Shown one piece after another: positions 35,941 to 44,147 of a stretch of DNA of 64,000 nucleotides. The DNA comes from Cellvibrionales bacterium (lineage in GTDB: Bacteria > Pseudomonadota > Gammaproteobacteria > Pseudomonadales > UBA7239), in assembly GCA_016713115.1 (NCBI GenBank), contig JADJPU010000001.1:372001-436000 (forward strand). The letters are read 5' to 3'. Position 1 is the stretch's first letter, and each line of letters opens with the position of its first letter. Made by a program: the position numbers and the translations under genes. The notes under the pieces were generated by a model. That model was not told the DNA's origin. It searched no databases and was given only the letters and a program-made list of their open reading frames with translations.

Positions 35941-37363
35941 CGATGGATGTGGTTGAACACTGATCAACAAATGACAGCACGGCCACTTCGCCGCCATAGG
36001 CTTGCACAATAGGCGCGCCGACCACTTGTGCAGGCGTGTAATCGCCGCCTTTCACCAACACATCTGGCTTTAATATTTCCAGTAAACGCTCTGGTGTGTC
36101 GTCTCCAAACACCACCACCCAATCCACGGCTTCTAAACCTGCCAACACTGCCATGCGACTCTCGGCGGATTGAATCGGCCTGCCTTCACCTTTGAGTCTT
36201 TTTACAGACGCATCCGAATTCACCGCCACAACTAAGCGCTGGCCGAGTTTTTTGGCATCTTCCAAATAGGTGACATGCCCTGGATGCAGCAAATCAAAAC
36301 AGCCGTTGGTGAACACAATTTTTTCGCCGTTGTTGCGTGCATCTTCCATCGCAATTAACAACTGTTCTTCTGTCATCACGCCGCGACCCACGCCGTGCGC
36401 TTGGCGCAATGCTTGGCGTAATTCGGGGCCGCTGATGGTCGCCGTACCCAGTTTGCCCACGACGATGCCCGCCGCAATATTGGCCAGCACCACTGCCTGC
36501 GGCAGTGCAATGCTCGCCGCCAGTGCAGCGGCCAAGGTAGCAATCACCGTGTCGCCCGCGCCGGTGACATCAAATACTTCGCGCGCTTGCGCTGGCAGAT
36601 GCAGCGGATGTTGCTGTTCGCCGCGCTGCAACAAGGTCATGCCGTGTTCGCCGCGTGTGACCAGCAGTGCTTGCAAGTCCAGCGATTCAATCAGCGCTAT
36701 GCCTTTTTGCACCAGCGTCTGCTCGTCTTTGCACACACCCACCACTGCTTCAAATTCATGCAGGTTAGGTGTGAGCAAAGTCGCACCGCGATAGCGCGAA
36801 AAATCCGTGCCTTTTGGATCCACCAACACCATTTTTTTTGCCGCTTTCGCTGCGGCAATCATCGCCGGCGCTTCTTGCAATGCACCTTTGTTGTAATCGG
36901 ACAATACGATCACACCCACATGTTGAAACAGCGGTGTGGCACGCGCGGCGAGTGCCGCACTGTCTTGCGCGGAAAAACTTTCTTCAAAATCCATGCGCAG
37001 CAATTGTTGATGACGACTGATCACCCGCAATTTCGTAATAGTTGTACCCGTAGCAATTTTCTCAAAATTGCAATGCACTTGCGCTGCTTGCAAACGCTGC
37101 TCCAACACACGCGCTTCTTCATCGGCACCCACCAAACCCAACAGCGATACACCACCGCCCAGCGCCGCAATATTGAGCGCCACATTGCCCGCACCACCAG
37201 CGCGATCTTCGCGCTGCTGTACCTGCACCACCGGCACCGGCGCCTCTGGCGAAATACGCGCTGTGGCGCCGTGCCAGTAGCGATCCAACATCACATCACC
37301 CACCACCAACACTTGTGCGCCGCTGAACTGCGGCTGTGCAACCCACTGTTTATCGCTAGACAT
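35909..37363 (-). CDS. hldE: Bifunctional heptose 7-phosphate kinase/heptose 1-phosphate adenylyltransferase HldE
   Basis: A 484-residue enzyme that makes ADP-D-glycero-beta-D-manno-heptose for the LPS inner core. The N-terminal ribokinase-like domain (about 1-320) has GGAGNVALNIAALGG and the anion hole DVTGAGDTVIATLAAALA. The C-terminal nucleotidyltransferase domain (about 345-484) has FTNGCFDLLHPGHVTYLEDA and GGDYTPAQVVG. It is convergent with yhdP, with a 32-base 3' overlap. Confidence 0.97.
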   Translation of the reverse strand: MSSDKQWVAQPQFSGAQVLVVGDVMLDRYWHGATARISPEAPVPVVQVQQREDRAGGAGNVALNIAALGGGVSLLGLVGADEEARVLEQRLQAAQVHCNFEKIATGTTITKLRVISRHQQLLRMDFEESFSAQDSAALAARATPLFQHVGVIVLSDYNKGALQEAPAMIAAAKAAKKMVLVDPKGTDFSRYRGATLLTPNLHEFEAVVGVCKDEQTLVQKGIALIESLDLQALLVTRGEHGMTLLQRGEQQHPLHLPAQAREVFDVTGAGDTVIATLAAALAASIALPQAVVLANIAAGIVVGKLGTATISGPELRQALRQAHGVGRGVMTEEQLLIAMEDARNNGEKIVFTNGCFDLLHPGHVTYLEDAKKLGQRLVVAVNSDASVKRLKGEGRPIQSAESRMAVLAGLEAVDWVVVFGDDTPERLLEILKPDVLVKGGDYTPAQVVGAPIVQAYGGEVAVLSFVDQCSTTSIVKTILSRHAS

Positions 37364-37405
37364 ACCGTTTTTATTTCCGTAAAAAAATTGACTTAAAAAA
37401 TAAAA

Positions 37406-37870
37406 TTACATGTACAGCATCACCATTTCATACACCACGGCTGGCCTGTCTTGGCCGACGATATGAATGGCACCGGCCAAAGTCATCTGCGTGCCTTTTG
37501 GCCCACCTTCCACACTGGCAACGCGCATGTGTTGATGAATGGTAGAACCGACTGGCACATTGCCCGTGAAACGCACTTTGTTCACACCGTAATTCACCGC
37601 GTTGCGATAGCCGGTAATTTCATACGACGCAGGAATACGCATCTGCGCCATCAACACCAGCGTGAGAAACCCGTGCGCAATCGGCGCGCCGAACGGGCTT
37701 TCTTTTTTGCAACGCTCCACATCCAAATGTATCCAGTTGTGGTCATTGGTGAGATCAGCAAACTGCTGAATCACGGTCTGCGTCACCGTGAACGGGTTGC
37801 TCCATTCCCCCCATTGATCGGATACCAAAGTTTGCAAAGCGGTTACATCATCAAAACGGTATTGCTGCAT
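37406..37870 (-). CDS. MaoC-like (R)-specific enoyl-CoA hydratase
   Basis: A 154-residue single hotdog-domain protein. The catalytic Asp-His pair is in LTNDHNWIHLDVERCKK, followed by PFGAPIAHGFLTL, the MaoC/PhaJ hydratase signature. It probably hydrates trans-2-enoyl-CoA, either in fatty-acid oxidation or as a precursor supply for polyhydroxyalkanoate. It lies 42 bases downstream of the hldE start on the same strand, and an acyl-CoA dehydrogenase is elsewhere in the window, but no direct partner is adjacent. Confidence 0.88.
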   Translation of the reverse strand: MQQYRFDDVTALQTLVSDQWGEWSNPFTVTQTVIQQFADLTNDHNWIHLDVERCKKESPFGAPIAHGFLTLVLMAQMRIPASYEITGYRNAVNYGVNKVRFTGNVPVGSTIHQHMRVASVEGGPKGTQMTLAGAIHIVGQDRPAVVYEMVMLYM

Positions 37871-38001
37871 AAGCGATTTTCTCCAGACCTATATCAAAGG
37901 GCTGCCAATATTACGACTTGTTATGTGCTGAACAAACCATGGGAAGTCCACACAACTTTCTCCGCCAGAAACAAAAACAAACTGCCCTGACCTCATGTTG
38001 T

Positions 38002-38310
38002 TTACTCACTCATATCCCGCTTCATGTTGTAGCGAATAGAGGCGACAGAACGGTTGTTACTCTGAGCGTGAGGAAACTGGCGCCGCACGAGTGCAGCAAT
38101 TTCTACATTGCCCAGATCTGGATGATTGAGAATCAGCTCCTCGGTGTATTTCACGATGCCGCGCGCAGGCAACATCTCTAAATCTTTCTCACTACCAAGC
38201 GCTAACGCCCTGAGCAATATGGTTTCAAAATCTGCCTCCGTTTCACCAAAGCGCCCGTAGCGTTGGCATATGGCATTGAATGTTTCTTCACTCAGCTGGA
38301 TTTCAATCAT
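38002..38310 (-). CDS. Small hypothetical protein, possible ribbon-helix-helix regulator
   Basis: A 102-residue soluble protein that I do not recognise. The opening MIEIQLSEETFNAICQRYG reads as a strand then a helix, as in ribbon-helix-helix repressors. The C-terminal third (LILNHPDLGNVEIAALVRRQ then SVASIRYNMKRDM) looks like a basic DNA-contacting helix pair. ATG 38310 is used; a TTG two codons upstream is less likely. It diverges from the beta-grasp/HDAC pair, and the shared promoter region has paired direct repeats, so autoregulation and control of that pair are plausible. This is inference from layout only. Confidence 0.6.
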   Translation of the reverse strand: MIEIQLSEETFNAICQRYGRFGETEADFETILLRALALGSEKDLEMLPARGIVKYTEELILNHPDLGNVEIAALVRRQFPHAQSNNRSVASIRYNMKRDMSE

Positions 38311-38323
38311 AAACAAATATGCA

Positions 38324-38366
38324 TTATTGATAGATTGTTGACACTTATTGATATTTTACTTATACT
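38324..38366 (+). promoter_or_regulatory. Sigma-70 promoter with flanking direct repeats
   Basis: TTGACA (38338-38343) and TATACT (38361-38366) are spaced by exactly 17 bases and point to the gene at 38417. Two copies of TTATTGATA (38324-38332 and 38345-38353), 21 bases apart, flank the -35 box and the second lies in the spacer. A bound protein there would block the polymerase, so they are candidate operator half-sites. Confidence 0.72.
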
Positions 38367-38416
38367 GCGATCATAGGTCAATTGATCTTTATACCCATCA
38401 CCAGAGGATGCGCGCT

Positions 38417-38740
38417 ATGAAAGCTGAAATTGAAACTTTCACCATCGATACACGCCCCTTCTTGGGCGCTTCCGGCACAGTGACAAGACTGGACTGCACC
38501 GCCATCAGCTCGATATCCGCCGTGCTGGATTTCGTTTATGGACAAATCCAAGCTTTTGTACCCGCCCACACCTACGGCAAACATTGGTTCTTGCGGGATG
38601 CCAACACTGGGCGCGTCTTTGACACCGGCACGCCGTACGCTCAAGCCAACAATTTAGAACGCGACCACCGCACGCTGAGAATGATGGGGCTCAAGGCAGG
38701 CGACGCACTAGAAGTTTTACCCATCGTCTATGTTCGCTAA
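38417..38740 (+). CDS. Hypothetical protein with predicted ubiquitin-like beta-grasp fold
   Basis: A 107-residue protein with no signal peptide or membrane segment. ATG 38417 is favoured because GAGG lies at a good distance; ATG 38408 abuts it. The layout suggests a beta-grasp fold: strand GTVTRLDC, a helix SISAVLDFVYGQI, strand KHWFLRDANTGRVFD, and the ending RTLRMMGLKAGDALEVLP, which resembles the D-x-R-T-L...G-D-x-L-x-V ending of ubiquitin, YukD and related domains. It does not end in di-glycine, so conjugation is not implied. It is first in a two-gene unit with an HDAC-fold enzyme 27 bases downstream. Function unknown. Confidence 0.6.
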   Translation: MKAEIETFTIDTRPFLGASGTVTRLDCTAISSISAVLDFVYGQIQAFVPAHTYGKHWFLRDANTGRVFDTGTPYAQANNLERDHRTLRMMGLKAGDALEVLPIVYVR

Positions 38741-38767
38741 ATAAAACCGCTAGACGAGGCGTGCCTC

Positions 38768-39616
38768 ATGCTAAAAATTCCTGTGCTATTCAATGAAAAA
38801 ATGGTGTGCAGTTCTGGCTGCGTGTCATCGCCATCGGCGCACAAACCTGCGGAAGTTATGCAGGAATGGCGCAAGTTATTTCCTAACAGCATCGAAGAAA
38901 TTTTGTCAGCGCCCGTTTCGGTATCCGAGTTGTCGTTGGCGCATGATGAAAACTATGTGCGCAATGTTTTGAATTGCCTGACAGAAAATGGCTTCGGCAA
39001 TACCAGCCCAGCTGTCGCGGAATCATTTCCTTTTACTTCGGGCGCAATGCTCGGCGCTGCGAGACAAGTGTTGATAAACGGCAAAGTGGCGGTGGCACCT
39101 GTATCGGGTTTTCCTCATGCTTGTCATGCGTTTGGTGGCGGCTTCTGCACATTCAACGGCTTGATGGTCACAGCCATGAGCTTGTTGAACGAAGATAAAA
39201 ATGTAGCGCGCGTCGGCATTCTTGATCTCGACCAACATTACGGCAACGGCACCGATGACATTATTCGCACGCTCGGCCTCAATGAAAATACGCTGCGCCA
39301 CTACACCGCTGGCGGCAAGCGCAACCAAGCCGAATCCTTTCTCCAAGAACGGCCTACACTGATGGCTTCTGTGTTCGAGGGTTGTGATATTTTGCTGTAT
39401 CAAGCTGGCGCAGACCCCCACATCAACGATCCCCTCGGCGGCTGGATGACAAACGAACAATTAGCGGAACGGGATAGCATCGTGTTTCGCACCGCAAAAA
39501 ATATGGGAATGCCTGTTGCGTGGGATTTAGCTGGCGGCTATCAAACGCCGTTACAAAAAGTTCTCGATATTCACAACAACACAATGCAGGCTTGCATCCG
39601 CACTTATTTGGAGTAG
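38768..39616 (+). CDS. Histone deacetylase-family (arginase-fold) amidohydrolase
   Basis: A 282-residue zinc hydrolase of the HDAC/acetylpolyamine amidohydrolase superfamily. The catalytic elements are complete: the active-site histidine region GFPHACHAFGGGFCTFNG, the zinc ligands in GILDLDQHYGNGT (D-x-H), the third ligand in YQAGADPHINDPLGG, and the transition-state tyrosine in LAGGYQTP. Bacterial members remove acetyl groups from polyamines, acetoin-pathway enzymes or other small amides; the substrate here is unknown. It is shorter than the roughly 340-residue polyamine enzymes. It follows the beta-grasp gene closely and both use the promoter at 38338-38366. Confidence 0.88.
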   Translation: MLKIPVLFNEKMVCSSGCVSSPSAHKPAEVMQEWRKLFPNSIEEILSAPVSVSELSLAHDENYVRNVLNCLTENGFGNTSPAVAESFPFTSGAMLGAARQVLINGKVAVAPVSGFPHACHAFGGGFCTFNGLMVTAMSLLNEDKNVARVGILDLDQHYGNGTDDIIRTLGLNENTLRHYTAGGKRNQAESFLQERPTLMASVFEGCDILLYQAGADPHINDPLGGWMTNEQLAERDSIVFRTAKNMGMPVAWDLAGGYQTPLQKVLDIHNNTMQACIRTYLE

Positions 39617-39629
39617 TAGAGCCGTTGGC

Positions 39630-39917
39630 TCATGGCAATACAAGCAACCGCTCACTTCTCCAAACTCTGATAATTTCTACTGAATTTGCATTTCGTTGAT
39701 AAATAACACGAAACGGTTTGTGAATGATTTCCCTGATGTGCTCTTGCTCAAATTCTGGCACAACCCTGCCTATATCTGGATGCTTAGACAGCACTTGGAT
39801 GTGCTCAATGATGGCTTGCGTAAAATTGTTGCCAATATCAGGAACACCCTGCTCATTGTAGTAACCGATAATGTTTTCAAGATCTTCAACAGCTGAAGTT
39901 GAAAAACTAATTTTCAT
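39630..39917 (-). CDS. parE: RelE/ParE-family toxin
   Basis: A 95-residue toxin of the RelE/ParE superfamily. It starts MKISFSTSAVEDLENIIGYY and has IGNNFTQAIIEHIQVLSKHPDIG and the C-terminal strand RVIYQRNANSVEIIRVWRSER, as in ParE-like proteins. The symbol is given by family; gyrase poisoning against ribosome-dependent cleavage cannot be decided here. The ATG directly follows the TAA of the antitoxin gene, so the pair is coupled. It converges on the HDAC gene. Confidence 0.85.
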   Translation of the reverse strand: MKISFSTSAVEDLENIIGYYNEQGVPDIGNNFTQAIIEHIQVLSKHPDIGRVVPEFEQEHIREIIHKPFRVIYQRNANSVEIIRVWRSERLLVLP

Positions 39918-40187
39918 TTATTTGATGCCCAAGCGTTTTTTTACTTCGGCTATGCTCATTGTGTTGCCCTGCTTTATATCCATCAGCCCTTGAGCAACCG
40001 CTTTTACGAAAGCCAGTTCTTCGCGACTCTTTTCGTATTCCTCTAAACCTTGCACCACCGCTATACCTCGACCGCGACTGGTCAGCAAAACAGGTCGGTG
40101 TGTTTCCTTAACCTGATTGACAACCCGACCAGGATTAATCTTGAGGTCAGTCAGAGGAATGACATCTTCGGAGAATTTTGTTTGCAT
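39918..40187 (-). CDS. Phd/YefM-family antitoxin
   Basis: An 89-residue antitoxin from ATG 40187 (MQTKFSEDVIPLTDLKINPG); a GTG ten codons upstream is possible. The core LKINPGRVVNQVKETHRPVL and TSRGRGIAVVQGLEEYEKSR are typical of the Phd/YefM fold, which dimerises to bind its own operator. The C-terminal AEVKKRLGIK is the part likely to wrap the toxin. The toxin gene begins at the very next base. Confidence 0.88.
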   Translation of the reverse strand: MQTKFSEDVIPLTDLKINPGRVVNQVKETHRPVLLTSRGRGIAVVQGLEEYEKSREELAFVKAVAQGLMDIKQGNTMSIAEVKKRLGIK

Positions 40188-40287
40188 GACAGCCGCCCTA
40201 TTGTCGTTGACGACCACTTTATAGCACCTGTTAACAACTGCTGTCTAGAAACCTAATACTCGGCTAAAAGGCGAGCGGTCACGCCGT

Positions 40288-40293
40288 TATAAT
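40288..40293 (+). promoter_or_regulatory. Candidate -10 element for nadD
   Basis: A consensus TATAAT, followed by CGCGC, lies 27 bases before the nadD start. No good -35 box stands 17 bases upstream, so the call is tentative. Confidence 0.4.
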
Positions 40294-40320
40294 CGCGCAA
40301 ACCAACAGCTATTTTTGACG

Positions 40321-40983
40321 ATGCATATTCTTTTCGGCGGCTCATTCGACCCCGTACACAGCGGCCATCTCGCCAGCGCAGAAGCCGTGCGCCAACTGCT
40401 GCAGGCGAGCTGCGTGACACTGCTGCCCACGGCGCGCTCGCCGTTAAAGCCCGAAGTCACCGCCAACCATCACCGCTTGGCGATGTTGCGCGCCGCTCTG
40501 GTGGACTACCCCGCGCTGGCGATCGACGAGCGCGAACTGCGCCGCCCGCCGCCCTCCTACACGGTGGACACACTGCGTGAGCTGCGCCTCGAATTAGGCA
40601 GTGAGCTGCCTCTGGTGTGGGTGATCGGTGCCGACACCTTGTGCAGATTAGCGCAATGGAAGGACTGGCAGGCGCTCACGCAACTCGCGCATCTATTGGT
40701 GATTGAACGCCCCGGCTATTGCACTCCCAGCACAACGGCAGTCGATGCGTGGCTACGCACACAAACACTCGCCGCAAACAGCGATCAGCTACAATGCCAA
40801 GCCAGCGGTTTGTGGCTGCGGATTGCATTACCGCCGCAACCGTTTTCTTCCACCGCAATACGCCAACAACTTGCGCAACGCAGTTCCACCACGCCTAAAC
40901 CTGAAGGCTTGCCGACACCCGTTTGGCAATACATTGTGGATCACCAGCTTTACGCATCTGACGAGTCAACAGACAACCCATGA
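40321..40983 (+). CDS. nadD: Nicotinate-nucleotide adenylyltransferase
   Basis: A 220-residue enzyme that makes nicotinate adenine dinucleotide in NAD synthesis. The nucleotidyltransferase motif is LFGGSFDPVHSGHLASAE and the second motif is FSSTAIRQQL near residue 180. ATG 40321 is used; TTG 40315 is less likely. nadD begins the nadD-rsfS-rlmH-mrdA-rodA-mltB-rlpA run and its stop overlaps the rsfS start by four bases. Confidence 0.96.
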   Translation: MHILFGGSFDPVHSGHLASAEAVRQLLQASCVTLLPTARSPLKPEVTANHHRLAMLRAALVDYPALAIDERELRRPPPSYTVDTLRELRLELGSELPLVWVIGADTLCRLAQWKDWQALTQLAHLLVIERPGYCTPSTTAVDAWLRTQTLAANSDQLQCQASGLWLRIALPPQPFSSTAIRQQLAQRSSTTPKPEGLPTPVWQYIVDHQLYASDESTDNP

Positions 40984-41741
40984 AAAAGAAATCTGCCACC
41001 AAGCCTTCACAACTCGCCATCATTCTCAACGCATTGGACGATCTCAAAGCGCAAAACATTGTTGCTATTGATGTCTCGCGTTTATCCGATGTGATGGACA
41101 CACTCGTTATCGCCAGCGGTTCTTCCAATCGTCAAGTGCGCGGCTTGGCGCAACACGCAGCGGAAGAATCCAAGAAAAACGGCATGCCCGCAATAGGTTC
41201 CGAAGGCTTGGACGACGGCGAATGGGCCTTGGTAGATTTTGGTGATTTAGTGTTGCATGTGATGCAACCGGAAGTGCGCGAGTTTTATGAACTGGAAAAA
41301 CTGTGGTTGATTCCCGGCCACAGTGAAGTGATTGATACCCAAGCGGCGCCTACCAAAACGGCCAAGCGCGCAAAAACCACCGCAGAGAAAAAACCTGCAG
41401 CGGAGAAAAAAGCTTCCGCCGACAAAAAACCTGCTGCCAAAAAACCTGGTAAGACAGCGCCCGCCAAAAAAGCGCCGGCGCGTAAAAAAGTGTCGGACGA
41501 TGTGATGGTCAACCAATCGGATGCCAGCAAAGCGCGCCAAAGAAAAACTGCCGCCAACGTGCGTAAAAAAGCAGCCGCCAAACCCGCTGCTGCTGCCACG
41601 CCAGCGAAAGCCGGCATCTATGCCAAAACCGGCACGCGCAAACCTGCTGCTGCCAAAACGAGCGCTACAAAATCTGCCGCCAGCAAACCCGCTGTAAAAA
41701 AACCAGTGCCCAGCAAACCGCGCGCACCGCGTAAAGGTTGA
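40980..41741 (+). CDS. rsfS: Ribosomal silencing factor RsfS with a long Lys/Ala-rich tail
   Basis: RsfS binds ribosomal protein uL14 and blocks subunit joining in stationary phase. Residues 1-118 are the normal domain: AIDVSRLSDVMDTLVIASGS and LDDGEWALVDFGDLVLHVM, ending EKLWLIPG. Family members usually stop near residue 105-120. Here the frame continues for about 135 residues of Lys, Ala, Pro and Thr repeats such as TAEKKPAAEKKASADKKPAA and KPAAAKTSATKSAASKPAV, similar in composition to histone H1 or bacterial AlgP tails. The tail is in frame, carries no stop and uses varied codons, so it is translated. It is followed by rlmH after 14 bases. Confidence 0.95.
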   Translation: MKKKSATKPSQLAIILNALDDLKAQNIVAIDVSRLSDVMDTLVIASGSSNRQVRGLAQHAAEESKKNGMPAIGSEGLDDGEWALVDFGDLVLHVMQPEVREFYELEKLWLIPGHSEVIDTQAAPTKTAKRAKTTAEKKPAAEKKASADKKPAAKKPGKTAPAKKAPARKKVSDDVMVNQSDASKARQRKTAANVRKKAAAKPAAAATPAKAGIYAKTGTRKPAAAKTSATKSAASKPAVKKPVPSKPRAPRKG

Positions 41742-41755
41742 TCGACTGACTTGGC

Positions 41756-42223
41756 ATGAAACTCACTTTGATTGCCGTTGGCACGCGCATGCCTGCATGG
41801 GTGCAAGCCGGTTACGACGAATATGCCAAACGCCTGCTGCGCGATTGTGCGCTCGCGCTGCGTGAAATTCCATTGGCGACACGCAGCAAAAACAGCGACA
41901 CCGCACGCGCCATCGAAAAAGAAAGCGAAGCGATGTTGGCCGCCATTCCCGCACAAGAACGCGTGATTGCGCTGGACATTCCGGGCAAACCGCAAAGCAC
42001 TTCATCAATGGCAGACGCTTTGCGTCAGTGGCAAATGCAAGGCGGCAACACCAGTTTTTTGATCGGTGGCCCAGACGGGCTGTCTGCCGCTTGCTTGGCG
42101 CGCGCGCAGGAAAGTTGGTCGCTATCGCAACTGACGCTGCCACACCCGCTGGTGCGCATTGTGTTGGCTGAACAGCTGTACCGCGCGTGGTCGCTGCTCA
42201 ACAATCACCCTTACCACCGCTGA
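41756..42223 (+). CDS. rlmH: 23S rRNA (pseudouridine1915-N3)-methyltransferase RlmH
   Basis: A 155-residue SPOUT-class methyltransferase acting on helix 69 of 23S rRNA in the 70S ribosome. The start MKLTLIAVGTRMPAWVQAGY, the SAM-binding FLIGGPDGLS and the trefoil-knot end LTLPHPLVRIVLAEQLYRAW, with NNHPYHR at the C-terminus, are all diagnostic. It sits between rsfS and mrdA as in Pseudomonas and E. coli. Confidence 0.97.
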   Translation: MKLTLIAVGTRMPAWVQAGYDEYAKRLLRDCALALREIPLATRSKNSDTARAIEKESEAMLAAIPAQERVIALDIPGKPQSTSSMADALRQWQMQGGNTSFLIGGPDGLSAACLARAQESWSLSQLTLPHPLVRIVLAEQLYRAWSLLNNHPYHR

Positions 42224-42233
42224 TTAACACACC

Positions 42234-44147
42234 GTGGCTATCAACCCCTCGCATTACTCGTCTACGCTGCTGTCGCAAAGCACGGGTGGTGAACGCAGAA
42301 TTTTTGCGCGGCGATTGATGATCAGTCTTGCTCTCATTGTTTTGTTATCACTGGTGGTACTGGGGCGTTATTATTTTTTGCAGATTGTGAACAACGAACA
42401 TTTTTCTACGCAATCTGATGCCAATCGCATTCACGCCATGGCGATTCCTCCTGCGCGCGGCGTGATTCAAGACTTAGAAGGCACTGTACTCGCACAGAGC
42501 AAACCCAGTTTCACACTGGAACTTATTAAAGAGCGTGTGCAAGACATGGATTACACACTGCGCGAATTGCAAAACATTTTGCAATTGGATGACAGTGAAA
42601 TTGTGCGCTTTCACGATCGCCTAAAACGCCGCCAGCGCCCCTACGAGGGTGTGATGTTGCGCGGCAATCTCGACGACGAACAAATTGCGCGCATCGCCGT
42701 CAATCGCTATCGACTTCCCGGTGTAGAAGTGACGGCAGAATTGGTGCGCGACTACCCTTTCGCGGAATTGTTTGCGCACAGCATCGGCTATGTCGGCCGC
42801 ATCAGCGAAAAAGAAATGCAAAAAATTGAAGAGGCCGGCGAGACCGACAATTACTACGGCGTTTTTTCGATGGGCAAAGTCGGCATCGAAAAATCCTACG
42901 AAAAAAAATTGCTCGGCATTCCGGGCGCACAAAATGTTGAAACCGATGTGCGCGGCCGCATTCTGCGCACACTGGACCGCAAAGACCCTGTGCGCGGCGC
43001 CACGCTCACGCTCTACCTCAATGTGCGCATGCAGCAGGCAGCCGTGGAAGCCTTGGCAGGCAGGCGCGGTGCTGTGGTGGCAATTGATGTGAACACCGGT
43101 GGCGTGGTCACCGCCGTGAGCAACCCGTCGTTTGACCCGAATTTATTTGTCGCCGGTATCAGCGGCAAAGATTACAGCGCACTGCGCGACTCGCCCGATC
43201 TGCCTCTGCTCAACCGCATCATCGCCGGCGAATACCCACCCGGCTCCACCATCAAACCGCTGCTGGTGCTCGCCGGTTTGGACGGCGGTTTCATCACACC
43301 TGAATATCAAATCTACGACCCCGGTTTCTTCCAGTTACCCGGACAAACACGCAAATTCCGCGATTGGAAAAAAGGCGGTCACGGTGGCGGGATCAATGCC
43401 TATTTGGCGATTGCGCAGTCCTGCGACATCTACTTTTATCAACTCGCCCAACGCATGGGCATAGACCGCATGCACGACTTTCTGGCGCCGTTCAGCTTGG
43501 GGCAGCCGACCGGTGTAGACCTCAGCGGCGAGCGCAAAGGCGTACTGCCCTCGCGCGAGTGGAAGCGCAAACGCTTCAAGCAGCCGTGGTATCCAGGTGA
43601 CTCTATCAACGCCGGTATCGGGCAGGGCTACCACCTAGCTACCCCCATGCAGCTGGCCGCCGCCACTGCAACACTGGCCAGACGCGGCATTCGCATCCAG
43701 CCTCACCTAGTAAAAGCCATTGACGGTGTGGATATCACACCCGCCTACGACACGCCCATTCTGCTGCGCGACCCACGCCATTGGGATACAGCCATCGGCG
43801 GCATGCACGAAGTTGCGCAAGGCCCGCGCGGCACTGCAAAAAAAGCCTTTGCCGATGCACCGTACACCGTAGCCGGTAAGACCGGTACCGCACAGGTGGT
43901 AGGCATCGCCCAAAACGAAAAATACGATGCCGCCAAACTGGCAGAACGCCAACGCGACCACGGTCTGTTTGTCGCCTTCGCCCCCGTGGACAAACCCAAA
44001 ATTGCCATCGCGGTGATCGTGGAAAACGGTAATAGCGGCTCCGGTGCCGCCGCTCCTGTGGCGCGCAAAGTGTTAGATGCTTGGCTGCTCGGGCATTCTT
44101 CAGAATCGGCCGCACCCGAACCCCTTAACAACGGAGCGGAAGAGTGA
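42234..44147 (+). CDS. mrdA: Peptidoglycan transpeptidase PBP2
   Basis: A 637-residue class B penicillin-binding protein of the elongasome. One membrane anchor lies at about residues 28-48. The N-terminal dimerisation domain follows, then the transpeptidase domain with the serine motif GSTIKP (Ser about 338), SCD in AQSCDIYFYQLA (in place of SxN), and KTG in VAGKTGTAQ. It begins with GTG after the rlmH stop and its stop overlaps rodA by four bases. It cross-links wall strands made by RodA and needs MreC, which is encoded elsewhere in the window. Confidence 0.96.
   Translation: MAINPSHYSSTLLSQSTGGERRIFARRLMISLALIVLLSLVVLGRYYFLQIVNNEHFSTQSDANRIHAMAIPPARGVIQDLEGTVLAQSKPSFTLELIKERVQDMDYTLRELQNILQLDDSEIVRFHDRLKRRQRPYEGVMLRGNLDDEQIARIAVNRYRLPGVEVTAELVRDYPFAELFAHSIGYVGRISEKEMQKIEEAGETDNYYGVFSMGKVGIEKSYEKKLLGIPGAQNVETDVRGRILRTLDRKDPVRGATLTLYLNVRMQQAAVEALAGRRGAVVAIDVNTGGVVTAVSNPSFDPNLFVAGISGKDYSALRDSPDLPLLNRIIAGEYPPGSTIKPLLVLAGLDGGFITPEYQIYDPGFFQLPGQTRKFRDWKKGGHGGGINAYLAIAQSCDIYFYQLAQRMGIDRMHDFLAPFSLGQPTGVDLSGERKGVLPSREWKRKRFKQPWYPGDSINAGIGQGYHLATPMQLAAATATLARRGIRIQPHLVKAIDGVDITPAYDTPILLRDPRHWDTAIGGMHEVAQGPRGTAKKAFADAPYTVAGKTGTAQVVGIAQNEKYDAAKLAERQRDHGLFVAFAPVDKPKIAIAVIVENGNSGSGAAAPVARKVLDAWLLGHSSESAAPEPLNNGAEE

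Noticed and set aside
41334..41741. RsfS tail as a frameshift artefact
   Set aside because: The tail stays in frame for 135 codons with consistent Lys/Ala composition and a normal stop before rlmH.
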